Source: Actinotalea endophytica | Lineage (GTDB): Bacteria; Actinomycetota; Actinomycetes; Actinomycetales; Cellulomonadaceae | NCBI RefSeq assembly: GCF_025717005.1 | Contig: NZ_JAOVZU010000003.1 | Coordinates: 236,348-300,347 of the forward strand | Length of the DNA: 64,000 nt | Reading direction: 5' to 3' | In this document: in pieces, positions 1-8,995 of the stretch | How positions within the stretch are numbered: position 1 is the first letter of the stretch | Layout: each line of letters begins with the position of its first letter | The notes under the pieces: model-generated | Database searches by the model: none | What the model was told of the DNA's origin: nothing | Seen by the model: only the letters and a program-made list of their open reading frames with translations | Made by a program: the position numbers and the translations under genes

Positions 1-156
1 CACCGTGCCGGCCTCTGCGACGACGCCCATGCCGTCGGAGCGGTCGATCACCTCCGCGATGCCCCGTCGCACGACCTCGTGGTCGTCGACGATCATCACG
101 GCGATCTCGCTGGAACGGCCCGGTGCGGGCGGCACATTAGTCACCACGGCAGGCAT
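1..156 (-). CDS. Response regulator, N-terminal part (cut by window edge)
   Basis: Reading leftward from 156, the 52 visible codons give a receiver-domain start: a short tail, then IVDDHEVVRRGI and a helix ending VVAEAG. This matches NarL/LuxR-family two-component response regulators, whose acidic pair (DD) helps bind Mg2+ near the phosphoacceptor Asp. The phosphoacceptor and the DNA-binding domain lie outside the window. ATG at 156 is the longest start. A GTG at 147 in the same frame follows a TAGGAT hexamer by 7 bases, so a leaderless start at 147 is plausible. The sensor kinase partner is not visible. Family is fairly sure; target unknown. Confidence 0.8.
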   Translation of the reverse strand, partial: MPAVVTNVPPAPGRSSEIAVMIVDDHEVVRRGIAEVIDRSDGMGVVAEAGTV

Positions 157-160
157 CCTA
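155..160 (-). promoter_or_regulatory. -10 element of response regulator gene
   Basis: TAGGAT on the minus strand ends 7 bases before the GTG at 147. It overlaps the alternative ATG at 156, so if used as a -10 it favours the 147 start. Confidence 0.4.
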
Positions 161-184
161 GATAACACGGTGCAGGGCCTGCAC

Positions 185-1090
185 CTACCGTCCTCGGCGT
201 GGTCGCGCCTGACATCGTGGGCAGGTGAACGATGACCGGTTCATGAACGCCGTGCGCACCACGGGTGCACCGCACCGGCGGCACGGCAGGCCGGCCCGGC
301 CGTAGACCGCCAGCTCGCGGTCGAAGTACCCCGACGAGCCGTTGACGTCGACGTAGAGCGCGTCGAAGCTCGTGCCTCCGACCTGCAGCGCCGCACGCAT
401 CACGGCCTCTGCCGCGGCGAGCACCGCGGCGATCTGCCCCGGGCGGAGCCGGTCGGTGGGTCGGGCGCCGTGCAGACGTGCCCGCCAGAGCGCCTCGTCC
501 GCGTAGATGTTGCCGATCCCCGAGACCAGCGTCTGGTCCAGCAGCGCGCGCTTGAGCTCGGTGTGCCGCCGACGCAGGCCGGCGACGACCGCCGCGCGGT
601 CCAGGTCCGGGTCGAGCAGGTCGCGCGCGATGTGGACGACCGAGGGCGGCAGCGCGGCGAGCGGGCTGCCGTACCCGCCCGGCCCGCCGTCTGGGGTCGG
701 CACGAGCTCGGCGAGCCCCAGGTGACCGAAGGTGCGCTGGTCGACGAAGTCGAGCACCCGGTCGGGCTCGGCCGCGGCGGTGAGCGTCATCCGCACGCGC
801 AGGTGCGGGTGCTCCGGGGCGTCCACCGCGTGGTGCACCAGCAGCTGGCCGCTCATCCCGAGGTGCGCGGTCAGTGCGTCGTCGCCACCGATCGTGAGCC
901 ACAGGAACTTGCCGCGCCGGACCGCTGCCTCGAAGGTGCGCCCGGCCAGGCGCTCCGCGAAGTCGGCCGCTCCCGGCACGTGCCGGCGCACCGCACGCGG
1001 GTGATGCACCTGCACGGCGGTGACGGTGCGCCCGACCACGTGCCGGGCGAGGCCGTCACGAACGGTCTCGACCTCGGGCAGCTCGGGCAC
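185..1090 (-). CDS. mutM: Formamidopyrimidine-DNA glycosylase MutM/Fpg
   Basis: Bifunctional DNA glycosylase/AP lyase that removes oxidised purines such as 8-oxoguanine. The 301 residues begin [10 protein letters not shown], placing the catalytic Pro2 and Glu3 directly after the start. Lys61 in RRGKFLW is the conserved catalytic lysine. A C-terminal zinc finger has cysteines at about 270, 273, 290 and 293, with an Arg in NRSSFTCP for DNA contact. GTG start at 1090 abuts the stop of rnc, so it is the last gene of the rpmF-rnc-mutM string and probably translationally coupled. Length and motifs are complete for the family. Confidence 0.97.
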   Translation of the reverse strand: MPELPEVETVRDGLARHVVGRTVTAVQVHHPRAVRRHVPGAADFAERLAGRTFEAAVRRGKFLWLTIGGDDALTAHLGMSGQLLVHHAVDAPEHPHLRVRMTLTAAAEPDRVLDFVDQRTFGHLGLAELVPTPDGGPGGYGSPLAALPPSVVHIARDLLDPDLDRAAVVAGLRRRHTELKRALLDQTLVSGIGNIYADEALWRARLHGARPTDRLRPGQIAAVLAAAEAVMRAALQVGGTSFDALYVDVNGSSGYFDRELAVYGRAGLPCRRCGAPVVRTAFMNRSSFTCPRCQARPRRGR

Positions 1091-1831
1091 TCAGGCCCCG
1101 CCGGCGGCGCGCGCCACCATCTCGGGACCGCGCGCGCTCAGGCACTCGTAGGCGGCCGCCGCGGCCTCCTGCTCGGCGACCTTCTTCGCGGGACCGGTGC
1201 CCTCGCCGCACAGCTCGTCGGCGATCAGGATGCGGGCGTTGAACGTCCGTGCGTGGTCCGGCCCGCTGCCCTGGACGTCGTACTGCGGCGCGCCCAGACC
1301 GAGCCGGGCAGCGAGCTCCTGCAGGGACGTCTTCCAGTCCAGCCCCGCTCCGAGCTGAGCCGCTGCCTCGAGGGTCGGACCCACCAGGCGCTCGACCAGC
1401 TCCCGAGCCGGCTCCAGACCGTGGGTCAGGTAGACCGCACCGAACAGCGCCTCGAGCGTGTCGGACAGGATCGAGTCCTTCTCCCGACCACCCGTGGCCG
1501 TCTCGCCCTTGCCGAGCAGCAGGAAGTCGCCGAGGTCGATCGTTCGCGCGATGGCCGCGAGCGCCCGCTGGGACACCGTCGCGGCGCGCATCTTCGCGAG
1601 CTCGCCCTCGGCCTGGTTCGGGTAGCGCCGGTACAGCGCCTCGGTGACCACCAGGCCCAGAACCGTGTCGCCGAGGAACTCCAGACGCTCGTTGGTCGGC
1701 AGCCCGCCGGCCTCGTGCGCGAACGAGCGGTGCGTGAGCGCAAGCACGAGAAGCTCGGGGTCCAGGTGGACCCCGAGCGTCGTGATGAGCCTGGAGGCGG
1801 TGGTCACGGGCTCGTCACCGCCGGGAGGCAC
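1091..1831 (-). CDS. rnc: Ribonuclease III
   Basis: Endonuclease cutting double-stranded RNA in rRNA and mRNA processing. The 246 residues contain the signature NERLEFLGD at 47-55 with the Mg2+-binding acidic residues, a second acidic site in DTLEALFGAVYL, and a C-terminal double-stranded-RNA-binding domain from about residue 165. GTG at 1831 gives the longest product; an in-frame GTG at 1807 (VTTASRL) is also possible. The gene begins 3 bases after the rpmF stop and ends against the mutM start. The rpmF-rnc-mutM order is widely conserved in Actinobacteria. Confidence 0.97.
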   Translation of the reverse strand: MPPGGDEPVTTASRLITTLGVHLDPELLVLALTHRSFAHEAGGLPTNERLEFLGDTVLGLVVTEALYRRYPNQAEGELAKMRAATVSQRALAAIARTIDLGDFLLLGKGETATGGREKDSILSDTLEALFGAVYLTHGLEPARELVERLVGPTLEAAAQLGAGLDWKTSLQELAARLGLGAPQYDVQGSGPDHARTFNARILIADELCGEGTGPAKKVAEQEAAAAAYECLSARGPEMVARAAGGA

Positions 1832-1834
1832 AGG

Positions 1835-2032
1835 TCAGCGGGCCTCGTGCTCGCTGCGCAGCGCCTCGGCGTACTGACGGCCGTTGTAGGCGCCGCACGC
1901 CGGGCACGCGACGTGCGGAAGCTTCTCGGCCTTGCAGCGCGGGCACGTGGTCAGCGTCGCTGCGGTCGTCTTCCACTGCGACCGACGCGCACGGGTGTTG
2001 CTGCGCGACATCTTGCGCTTCGGAACAGCCAC
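1835..2032 (-). CDS. rpmF: 50S ribosomal protein L32
   Basis: Small large-subunit ribosomal protein of 65 residues starting with GTG and beginning [11 protein letters not shown], the usual L32 N terminus. Two CxxC pairs (Cys30/33 and Cys43/46) form a zinc ribbon, so this is the zinc-binding (C+) paralogue type rather than the zinc-independent form. It starts 2 bases after the DUF177 stop and is followed by rnc, so all three are probably co-transcribed. L32 and DUF177 (YceD) adjacency is a well-known pairing across bacteria. Confidence 0.97.
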   Translation of the reverse strand: MAVPKRKMSRSNTRARRSQWKTTAATLTTCPRCKAEKLPHVACPACGAYNGRQYAEALRSEHEAR

Positions 2033-2034
2033 GG

Positions 2035-2607
2035 CTAGCTCTCTTTCGGGTCGTCGTACAGGTCAGCCAACGCCTGCCACCGAGGGTCGGTGACCTCGTG
2101 AGCGTGGTCCGCGTTCTCGGGGTCCGCCAGGCGGGCCCCGCACTGCGGGCACAACCCGGGGCACTCCGGAGAGCACACCGGGCGAAACGGCAGCGCAGGC
2201 ACCACCGCATCACGCACCGCGGGCTCGATGTCGATCAGATCGCCCTCGAGCTCGCGCAGATCCTCCTCGTCGTCGCCGTCCTCGACGGCGACCCGGGCCC
2301 GCTCAGGGTAGACGTACAGCTCCTGGATCTCGACGTCGACATCGCCGACGACCTCGTCCAGGCAGCGCACGCACTCCCCGACGGTCCCGCCCCGGACGGT
2401 GCCCGAGACGAGGATCCCCTCCATCACCGCCTCGAGCCGCAGGTCGAGCTCGAGGTCGGATCCGGCCGGGACACCGATCACGGCGGTACCGAGATCCTCC
2501 GGGGCCGGGACGGTCCGGGAGACCGTGCGCATCGTCCCCGGGCGGCGGCCGAGCTCGTGAGTGTCGAGCACGAACGGTGCGCGGGGATCGAGGGCGTGGT
2601 GCTCCAT
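2035..2607 (-). CDS. DUF177 / YceD family protein
   Basis: The 190-residue acidic protein has the DUF177 (YceD) layout: an N-terminal [14 protein letters not shown] segment, a central region with VRCLDEV, and a C-terminal cysteine cluster [16 protein letters not shown] that probably binds zinc. YceD proteins are linked to 23S rRNA maturation and ribosome assembly in other organisms, and the rpmF neighbour fits that. ATG at 2607 is chosen; a TTG one codon upstream extends the frame. The Mycobacterium tuberculosis counterpart sits at the same place (Rv2926c). Exact activity is not readable from the sequence. Confidence 0.88.
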   Translation of the reverse strand: MEHHALDPRAPFVLDTHELGRRPGTMRTVSRTVPAPEDLGTAVIGVPAGSDLELDLRLEAVMEGILVSGTVRGGTVGECVRCLDEVVGDVDVEIQELYVYPERARVAVEDGDDEEDLRELEGDLIDIEPAVRDAVVPALPFRPVCSPECPGLCPQCGARLADPENADHAHEVTDPRWQALADLYDDPKES

Positions 2608-2761
2608 CAACGGTCCAGGTTCGAGGGGTCCCGGTCCACGCCGCGAGCAGTGGACCGACGGGCCATCCTACGGCATGCCGGGCGGTGCCCCAACTCGCGG
2701 TCCGAGGCCCGGCACGAACCGACTTCACACCGCGCGACCGCGGCCGGACGGACGGCCACGG

Positions 2762-3268
2762 TCACGCCTCGGGATCGCTGAACGGCTGGCGCTCCTGCGG
2801 CTGCTCCAGGCGGCTCGCGAGCTTCGCCCGCCCCGCCTGCACCTGGGCGACGACCCGTCCGAGGTCGATCTCGAAGTCGGCGAGCCGCCGGTCGCAGTAG
2901 TCGTCCGCGTCCCGGCGCAGGCCGGCGGCGATGGTCTCGGCGTCCGCCACGATCCGCGCCGCGAGATCCCGGGCCTCGAGCACCACCTGCTCGCGGCTGA
3001 CCAGCTCCTCGGCGCGGGCGTGCCCGGCCCGGACGATCTGATCGGCGCGCGCCTGGGCGTCCGCAAGGACCTGGTCCGCACCCGCCAGCACCTCGTCGGC
3101 GTGCGCGAGCTGGTCCGGCAGCACCGAACGCGCTCGCTCGACGAGGGCGAGCAGCTCGTCCCGGTTGACCAGCACCGAGGACGACATCGGCATCGCCCGG
3201 GCGCCGGTCACCAGCGCCTCGAGCTCGTCGAGCAGGGCCGTCAGACTCTGCTCACGGGCGTCATCCAT
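2762..3268 (-). CDS. SepIVA/DivIVA-like coiled-coil cell-division protein
   Basis: The 168-residue protein begins MDDAREQSLTALLDELEAL. It then has a long Ala/Glu/Arg/Asp-rich helix from about 45 to 160 with heptad-like spacing, typical of DivIVA-type coiled coils. No catalytic motif is visible. Its place upstream of DUF177-rnc-mutM matches Rv2927c, the mycobacterial SepIVA gene, whose product localises at septum and pole and is needed for division. That role is inferred here from synteny and coiled-coil form. Its ATG overlaps the coaD stop by one base (TGATG), so the two are translationally coupled. Confidence 0.75.
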   Translation of the reverse strand: MDDAREQSLTALLDELEALVTGARAMPMSSSVLVNRDELLALVERARSVLPDQLAHADEVLAGADQVLADAQARADQIVRAGHARAEELVSREQVVLEARDLAARIVADAETIAAGLRRDADDYCDRRLADFEIDLGRVVAQVQAGRAKLASRLEQPQERQPFSDPEA

Positions 3269-3753
3269 CAGGTCCCCCGTTCGGCCAGCCTGGCCCGCAC
3301 CGCCGCAGCGACGTGCTCGGGCACCAGGTCGTCGATCTGACCGCCGTACCTCGCGACGTCCTTGACCAGCGACGACGCGATGTGGATCACCGACCGGTCG
3401 GCCGGCAGGAAGACGGTCTCGATGCCGGTGAGGTGCCGGTTCATGAACGCCATCGGCAGCTCGGCGTCGTAGTCGCCGCCCCCACGCAGCCCTTTGAGCA
3501 GCATCGTCGCGCCGATCTCCCGGCAGAAGTCGACCAGCAGCCCCGCGACGGGCTCGACACGGACACCGCTGAGCCCGGCCACCGCCTCGCGCGCGAGGGC
3601 GACCCGCTCGTCCAGGCCGAACAGCGGCTGCTTGCCGGCGTTGGTCGCGACCGCGAGCACGACCTCGTCGGCGAGACCGGTGCCGCGGCGGACGATGTCG
3701 AGGTGACCGTACGTCACCGGGTCGAACGAGCCGGGGCACACCGCGATGGTCAC
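3268..3753 (-). CDS. coaD: Phosphopantetheine adenylyltransferase
   Basis: Catalyses the fourth step of coenzyme A synthesis, ATP plus 4'-phosphopantetheine to dephospho-CoA. The N-terminal nucleotidyltransferase motif GSFDPVTYGHLD carries the catalytic His, and later KGLRGGGDYD and ASSLVKDVARYGG match the family. GTG at 3753 gives 161 residues; a GTG two codons upstream is possible. The 3753 start lies 6 bases after a TAGGGT hexamer, suggesting a leaderless message. The gene follows rsmD, the common rsmD-coaD pairing, and overlaps the SepIVA-like gene. Confidence 0.95.
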   Translation of the reverse strand: MTIAVCPGSFDPVTYGHLDIVRRGTGLADEVVLAVATNAGKQPLFGLDERVALAREAVAGLSGVRVEPVAGLLVDFCREIGATMLLKGLRGGGDYDAELPMAFMNRHLTGIETVFLPADRSVIHIASSLVKDVARYGGQIDDLVPEHVAAAVRARLAERGT

Positions 3754-3759
3754 GGCCAC

Positions 3760-3765
3760 ACCCTA
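3760..3765 (-). promoter_or_regulatory. -10 element of coaD
   Basis: TAGGGT on the minus strand, 6 bases before the GTG at 3753. This fits a leaderless coaD transcript and overlaps the end of rsmD. Confidence 0.45.
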
Positions 3766-4329
3766 CGTCGCCGCATCCTCCGAGACCTCGGGCTCGGCGA
3801 ACCACACCGTGGTCTCGCCGTACCGGCGCTCGTCGAGCTCGCGCCAGGTCGCCGGCCACGGCGGCCGGCCCGACCGGGTCGACCGTTCGACCACGACCAC
3901 GCCCTGCGGGTCCAGGTGCGGCACCAGGGCGACGAGCACGTCGCCGAGCGCCGCGTCGGCCAGGTCGTACGGCGGGTCGAGCAGCACCAGGTCGAACGTC
4001 TCGTCGCCGCGCTGCAACCACGGCAGCACGCGGTCGGCGACCACCCGCACCCCGGCGAGGCCGAGCGCCGCGACGTTACGACGGCAGACCGCGACCGCGG
4101 GGCCCGCCGACTCGACGAGCACCACGTGCGCCGCGCCACGGCTCGCGGCCTCCAGCCCGAGCGCCCCCGAGCCCGCGTACAGGTCGGCGACCCGGGCCCC
4201 GTCGACCACGTCGAGGTGCTCGAGCCGGGAGAACAGCGCCTCGCGCACCCGGTCGGAGGTCGGTCGCGTGCCACGCGGCGGGACCGTCAGGCCCCGACCG
4301 CCCGCGAGGCCCGCGATGATCCTGGTCAC
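3763..4329 (-). CDS. rsmD: 16S rRNA (guanine966-N2)-methyltransferase RsmD
   Basis: SAM-dependent methyltransferase acting on G966 of 16S rRNA. The 188 residues start VTRIIAGLAGGRGLTVPPRG, with the RsmD hallmark RPTSDRVREALFSRL. The SAM-binding loop DLYAGSG is at 49-55 and the catalytic DPPY at 118-121. GTG at 4329 overlaps the stop of the upstream ABC permease (GTGA), so translation is coupled. coaD follows directly. Both position and motifs are canonical. Confidence 0.95.
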   Translation of the reverse strand: MTRIIAGLAGGRGLTVPPRGTRPTSDRVREALFSRLEHLDVVDGARVADLYAGSGALGLEAASRGAAHVVLVESAGPAVAVCRRNVAALGLAGVRVVADRVLPWLQRGDETFDLVLLDPPYDLADAALGDVLVALVPHLDPQGVVVVERSTRSGRPPWPATWRELDERRYGETTVWFAEPEVSEDAAT

Positions 4330-5897
4330 CGGCCCGCCTCGCTGTCCGTCAGCCGCTCGAACAGGCTCCTGGTCTCCGTGCTCGACCCCCAGGCCAGCAC
4401 GATGGCGCTGGTCACGACCTGCGCCAGGAGCAACACCGGCAGCGGTGCGCCCACCAGGATCGCGATCACGGCGGGCAGGAGCCCCACGACCACGGCGTCC
4501 GGCCCGCGCGCGATGACCGCGGCGGCACCCATCGGCACGGCGCCGGCCGGGGTGGCCACGACCGCGAGGTCCCAGCGGGGCGCGGGGCGGAAGGCGGAGC
4601 GCAACGCGGCGCCCGCCCACGCCGGCCCGGCGAGCACGCCCAGGGCGAGCCACAGCGGCACCGAGCCGTACCAGACCCCGACGGCGCCGAACGCGGCCAG
4701 GTTCCAGACGGTCATCACGATCGCGGGGACGACGAGCCGGGCCCGGCGCAGACCGTTGGCCGACAGCGGCAGCAGGCGGTCCAGACCCGGCGTCAGCTCC
4801 GCGCGACGCGCACCCTCGGTCGTCGCAGCCATCGCGACACCGCCCGCGAACAGCACGGCGAGCGCGACCTGGACCGACCCGGCCAGCGCGGGCGCGGAGA
4901 CCACCAGGACCGGCACGAGCGCGGTCGCCGCGAGCTGCACGAGGTGTCGCGGCGACCGCACGAGCACCAGCAGGTCCGAGGTCACCAGCGCGCTGAGCGG
5001 ACCGCGGACCGTGCGCATCCGACGTGACCGGCGCCGCTCCTGGCGCGCGATCCGGTCGGTCAGCGCCCGGCCGAGCTCGCGGGAGTCGAACGAGACCAGC
5101 GCGCCGGTCGCCTGGGCCGCGACGGCGCCGCTGTCCCGCAGGCTCCGCGCCGGGATCCGGTCCAGGCGGGTCGTCACCAGGGCCCCGACCGCACCGAGCA
5201 GCACGACCAGGACACCGCTGACCCACCACGGGACGTCGACGGCGCCGCTCGGCTGCCAGCCGAGCGCCAGCACTGCCACGGCGCTGACGGCGCCCAGCAC
5301 CATGAGTGCGTCACCGCCCTGAGCCACCACGCGCGACCCGCGCCAGGACTGCACCAGCGCTGCCGAGCCGACCAGCAGGGCCGCCGCGAGCCCGACGCCG
5401 ATCCCGACCCGCAGCGCCCGCGACGCCGACCCGGCGAGCGCGGCGTCGAGGACGCCCGCGACGAGCGCACCGGCCAGGGCCGCGACCACGGGGACGCGCC
5501 GGGCCGACGGGGTGAGCAGACCCCGCCGATCGACCGGCAGCGACAACCACCACTGCGCCTCGGCCCCGCCGACACCCACCGGCCCGAGGCGCCCCGCGAG
5601 GGAGACCACGGCCCCCGCGGCGACCATCAGCACCGGCCTGGCCAGCGCGTCGAGCGAGAGGCCTACCGGACCGCCCGGCGGGTCGACCACCGGGAGCTGC
5701 TGGAGCGCGCCGAGCGCGATGAGCACCCCGATCCCGACCATGATCACGGAGTAGTAGACGTCGCCCAGCAACGTCATCATGCCGGCGTCGGCACGCTGCC
5801 GGGCGACCGCCGCGGTGTAGCCCCGGATCGACCGCGCGGCCGGGATCGGCGTCCGGTCGGCCGGCCCGACGGCCGGGTCCAGGACCGTCGCGCTCAC
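4326..5897 (-). CDS. DUF6297-type ABC transporter permease
   Basis: A 523-residue integral membrane protein with roughly ten or more hydrophobic segments and no enzymatic motif. A central cytoplasmic stretch of about 70 residues is rich in Arg (RQERRRSRRMRTVRG). The layout resembles the DUF6297 family found beside small ATPases in Cellulomonas-like genomes. GTG at 5897 overlaps the ATPase stop (GTGA), making the two a coupled pair. Together they probably form an exporter; the substrate cannot be told. DUF6297 assignment rests on recognition of length and context and is moderate. Confidence 0.75.
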   Translation of the reverse strand: MSATVLDPAVGPADRTPIPAARSIRGYTAAVARQRADAGMMTLLGDVYYSVIMVGIGVLIALGALQQLPVVDPPGGPVGLSLDALARPVLMVAAGAVVSLAGRLGPVGVGGAEAQWWLSLPVDRRGLLTPSARRVPVVAALAGALVAGVLDAALAGSASRALRVGIGVGLAAALLVGSAALVQSWRGSRVVAQGGDALMVLGAVSAVAVLALGWQPSGAVDVPWWVSGVLVVLLGAVGALVTTRLDRIPARSLRDSGAVAAQATGALVSFDSRELGRALTDRIARQERRRSRRMRTVRGPLSALVTSDLLVLVRSPRHLVQLAATALVPVLVVSAPALAGSVQVALAVLFAGGVAMAATTEGARRAELTPGLDRLLPLSANGLRRARLVVPAIVMTVWNLAAFGAVGVWYGSVPLWLALGVLAGPAWAGAALRSAFRPAPRWDLAVVATPAGAVPMGAAAVIARGPDAVVVGLLPAVIAILVGAPLPVLLLAQVVTSAIVLAWGSSTETRSLFERLTDSEAGR

Positions 5898-6586
5898 AGC
5901 GCGCCCGGCCGGAGCGCGTCGACCGCCTCGTCGACCCGGACGACGCGCGTCTCGTCCCCGACGATCACGGCCGAGTCCGCGACCGACGCCAACAGCTCCG
6001 CGTCGTGCGTGGCGATCAGCACGGCCCCACCGGCCTGCTTCTCGGCCACCAGGCGGTCGGCGACGTGACGCCGCATCGCCGAGTCCAGGCGCTGCTCGGG
6101 CTCGTCCAGCACGAGCAGGCTGCGGGGCCGCACCAGACCGGCGGCGAGCAGCAGGCGGCGGCGCTGACCCGACGAGAGCGCGTTGGGCAGGACCTCGGCG
6201 TGACCGGTCAGCCCGAACTCGTCGAGCAGCTCGTCCACCTCGTCCCCGGCACCGGCGACCCCGTGCCCCCGAGCGGTGAGGTACAGGTGCTCCGCGACGG
6301 TGAGCGCGGGGAACCACGCATCGTCGTCGAGGACGGCCGAGACGTGGGCGCGGAAGGTCGCGGTCCGCTCGTCGACCGGCGATCCGAGCACCTTGACGGT
6401 GCCGCCGAGCGGTTCGAGCAGGCCGAGCACGGCGCGCAGCAGGGTCGACTTCCCTGACCCGTTCGGCCCGACCAGGGCGATCGCCCGGCCGGCTCGGAGC
6501 GTGAAGGTGGCCGGGCCGCACACCGGCCGGCCGACCCAGCCGACCTCGAGACGATTGGCACTGAGCACAGGAGCGGGGCGGGGCAC
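5894..6586 (-). CDS. ABC transporter ATP-binding protein
   Basis: Nucleotide-binding subunit of 230 residues. Walker A GPNGSGKST is at 40-48, the signature LSSGQ at 137-141, Walker B LLVLDEPE at 157-164 and the switch His in ATHDAE. It is short with no extra domain, like ATPases of efflux systems. GTG at 6586 is 6 bases after a TAGGCT hexamer on the minus strand. The stop overlaps the permease start. Substrate unknown; direction of export is inferred from the lack of a binding-protein gene. Confidence 0.93.
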   Translation of the reverse strand: MPRPAPVLSANRLEVGWVGRPVCGPATFTLRAGRAIALVGPNGSGKSTLLRAVLGLLEPLGGTVKVLGSPVDERTATFRAHVSAVLDDDAWFPALTVAEHLYLTARGHGVAGAGDEVDELLDEFGLTGHAEVLPNALSSGQRRRLLLAAGLVRPRSLLVLDEPEQRLDSAMRRHVADRLVAEKQAGGAVLIATHDAELLASVADSAVIVGDETRVVRVDEAVDALRPGAL

Positions 6587-6592
6587 CCGCCC

Positions 6593-6598
6593 AGCCTA
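6593..6598 (-). promoter_or_regulatory. -10 element of ABC exporter operon
   Basis: TAGGCT on the minus strand, 6 bases before the GTG start of the ATPase, suggesting a leaderless transcript for the ATPase-permease-rsmD-coaD string. Confidence 0.45.
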
Positions 6599-6643
6599 CG
6601 AGCCGCGAGACCTGCCTTCGGCCACGCCCGGACGGCGCCGCGG

Positions 6644-8884
6644 TCAGGCCCGGTCCAGGTACTCCTGCGCATCGGGTGCCAGCCAGGCGTCGATCGCCGC
6701 GGCGAGGGCCGGCCACTCCCGCAGCCCGGGGTCCTCCGCGACGAGCGTGCGAGCCTCGTCCCGAGCCTCGGCGATGAGCTCCGCGTCACGCACCACCCGC
6801 AGCAGCCGCAGCGAGCTGGACCGCCCGGACTGGGACGCCCCGAGCACGTCGCCCTCGCGTCGGAGCTCGAGGTCGACGGCCGCGAGCGCGAACCCGTCGG
6901 TCGTCGAGGCGAGCGTCTCCAGCCGGACGGCCGCGTCGGACCCCTCGGCCGCCCGCGCGACCAGCAGGCACAGGCCGGGCTCGCGTCCCCGGCCCACCCG
7001 ACCGCGCAGCTGGTGGAGCTGGGACAGGCCGAACCGCTCCGCGTCGAGTACCACCATCGCGCTCGCCTCGGGCACGTCGACACCGACCTCGATCACGGTG
7101 GTGCAGACGAGCACCGGCGTCCGGCCGGTCGCGAACGCCGACATCGCCTCGTCCTTCGCGGCCGGGGCCATCCGACCGTGCAGCACACCGACCGGCACGC
7201 CGGCCAGGGCGGGGTGCGCCGCGAGCTCGGCGGCGACCTCCTCCACGGCGCGCAGCGGCGGCCGGGCGTCCGTCTCGCCGACGGCATCCCGGGCGAGCAG
7301 GTCCGCGTCGTCGTCGCCCGAGCCGCCGTCGCCGTCGCCGTCGGCGCTGATCCTCGGGCAGACCACGTACGCGCGGCGGCCGGCGTCGACCTCCTCGCGA
7401 ACCCGCGCCCAGGTCCGTTCGAGCCACGCCTGGTTGTCGGCGGGCACGACGTGCGTGCGGACCGGCGACCGTCCCGACGGGATCTCGGTGAGCGTCGACA
7501 CCTCGAGGTCGCCGAACACGGTCATCGCGACCGTGCGCGGGATCGGGGTCGCCGTCATGACGAGCAGGTGCGGCACCCGGGCGTCGTCACCGCCGCGCGA
7601 GCGCAGCACGTCCCGTTGCTCGACGCCGAAGCGGTGCTGCTCGTCGACCACCACCAGACCCAGGTCGGCGAACTGCACGCGCTCACCGAGCAGCGCGTGG
7701 GTGCCGACCACGATCCCGGCGGCCCCGGAGGCGGCATCGAGCAACGCCTCGCGGCGAGCGGCAGCGGTCTGCGAGCCGGTGAGCAGCACCACCCGGGTGG
7801 CGCGGTCGGCGGCGCCGAGCATGCCCTCCTCCGCGAGCGGCCCGAGCAGGTCGCGCAGGGTCCGCAGGTGCTGCGCGGCGAGGACCTCGGTCGGCGCGAG
7901 CAGCGCCGCCTGGCCACCTGCGTCGACCACCTGCAGCATCGCTCGCAGCGCGACCACGGTCTTGCCGGAGCCGACCTCACCCTGCAGGAGACGCTGCATC
8001 GGTTCCGCCGAGGAGAGGTCCGCGGAGATCTCCTCGCCGACCGCGCGCTGCCCTGCCGTCAGGGCGAACGGGAGCCTGCGGTCGAACGCGTCCCGCAGGC
8101 CGCCGTCGGCCGCGGGGCGCGCGGTGCCGGGCCGCGCCGCGGCCTCGGCCCGGCGCCGGGCGAGCGCGGCCTGCAGCACGAACGCCTCCTCGAACCGCAA
8201 CCGGCGCCGCCCGCGGGACGCGTCGTCGTCGGAGTAGGGCTCGTGCACCAGGCGGAGGGCCTCCAGCAGGGTCGGGAGCCGTCGGCGCGCGCGCACCTCG
8301 TCGGGCAGCGGGTCGGGCACGTCTGCCTCGGTCATCGGGTCGAGCACGGTGCGGACCGCGCGCTGGATCCGCCAGGTGGGCAGCGCGGCCGAGGCCGGGT
8401 ACACCGGGATCGGCCGGCTCGCCTCGACGAGCGCCGCGGCCTCGTCGTCGACGTCGGTGCCGACCAGCTGGTAGTCGGGGTGGGTGAGCTGGAGGCTGCC
8501 GCGGTAGACGGTCACGGTGCCGGTGAACATGCCCTGTCGGCCCGGTCGGAGGCGGCTCTCGTGCACGCGCAGCGAGCCCGGGTGCTTGCCGAAGAAGGTC
8601 AGCGACAGCTCCCGCAGCCCGTCGGTGACCACCGCCTGGAGGAGCACGCCGCCGCGCGACCGCATGGTGCGGACGGTCGCCTGGCGCACCTCGGCCATGA
8701 CCGTGACATGCTCGCCGGGCACGAGCGAGGTGAGGTCGGTGAGCCGGCCGGGCGAGGCGTAGCGGCGCGGGTAGTGGCGCAGCAGGTCGCCCGTCGTGTG
8801 CAGGCCGAGTGCTGCCAGCGGCCCTGCGGCACGCTTGCCGAGCAGCCGTGCGAGGGGCTCGTCCCAGCGCTCGCTGACGGCCAC
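6644..8884 (-). CDS. recG: ATP-dependent DNA helicase RecG
   Basis: Branch-migrating helicase that rescues stalled replication forks and processes Holliday junctions. The 746 residues carry an N-terminal OB-type wedge domain, Walker A GEVGSGKT near residue 304, the RecG-specific DEQHRFGVEQR motif near 413 and helicase motif VI QLRGRVGRG. The start is GTG at 8884, preceded by GGAGG at good spacing. Length is somewhat longer than E. coli RecG because of an Asp/Gly-rich insertion near residue 520 (DGDGDGGSGDDD). It is divergent from rpmB. Confidence 0.96.
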   Translation of the reverse strand: MAVSERWDEPLARLLGKRAAGPLAALGLHTTGDLLRHYPRRYASPGRLTDLTSLVPGEHVTVMAEVRQATVRTMRSRGGVLLQAVVTDGLRELSLTFFGKHPGSLRVHESRLRPGRQGMFTGTVTVYRGSLQLTHPDYQLVGTDVDDEAAALVEASRPIPVYPASAALPTWRIQRAVRTVLDPMTEADVPDPLPDEVRARRRLPTLLEALRLVHEPYSDDDASRGRRRLRFEEAFVLQAALARRRAEAAARPGTARPAADGGLRDAFDRRLPFALTAGQRAVGEEISADLSSAEPMQRLLQGEVGSGKTVVALRAMLQVVDAGGQAALLAPTEVLAAQHLRTLRDLLGPLAEEGMLGAADRATRVVLLTGSQTAAARREALLDAASGAAGIVVGTHALLGERVQFADLGLVVVDEQHRFGVEQRDVLRSRGGDDARVPHLLVMTATPIPRTVAMTVFGDLEVSTLTEIPSGRSPVRTHVVPADNQAWLERTWARVREEVDAGRRAYVVCPRISADGDGDGGSGDDDADLLARDAVGETDARPPLRAVEEVAAELAAHPALAGVPVGVLHGRMAPAAKDEAMSAFATGRTPVLVCTTVIEVGVDVPEASAMVVLDAERFGLSQLHQLRGRVGRGREPGLCLLVARAAEGSDAAVRLETLASTTDGFALAAVDLELRREGDVLGASQSGRSSSLRLLRVVRDAELIAEARDEARTLVAEDPGLREWPALAAAIDAWLAPDAQEYLDRA

Positions 8885-8965
8885 CGCACCTCCGTCCCGG
8901 CCAGGCGACCTGCCGGTCGTCCGGCTCCTCGCCCCGTTCGTCCTGCGACGTCGACCGGCGCCGTT

Positions 8966-8995
8966 TTGGGTCCACCGTCAACGATCGGCTACCCT
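8966..8995 (+). promoter_or_regulatory. Possible rpmB promoter
   Basis: TTGGGT at 8966-8971 and TACCCT at 8990-8995 are separated by 18 bases, pointing toward rpmB. The region between recG and rpmB (8885-9135) holds no other gene that I can see. Confidence 0.35.

Noticed and set aside
470-2038. 522-residue plus-strand ORF opposite mutM and rnc
   Set aside because: Antisense frame of two certain genes; long open frames on both strands are common at this GC content, and its translation has no recognisable domain.
2611-2761. Small gene between DUF177 and the SepIVA-like gene
   Set aside because: No ORF with a ribosome site or recognisable product; treated as the upstream region of DUF177.
3313-5322. 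669-residue plus-strand ORF
   Set aside because: Antisense to coaD, rsmD and the ABC permease; low-complexity Arg/Ser/Thr translation.
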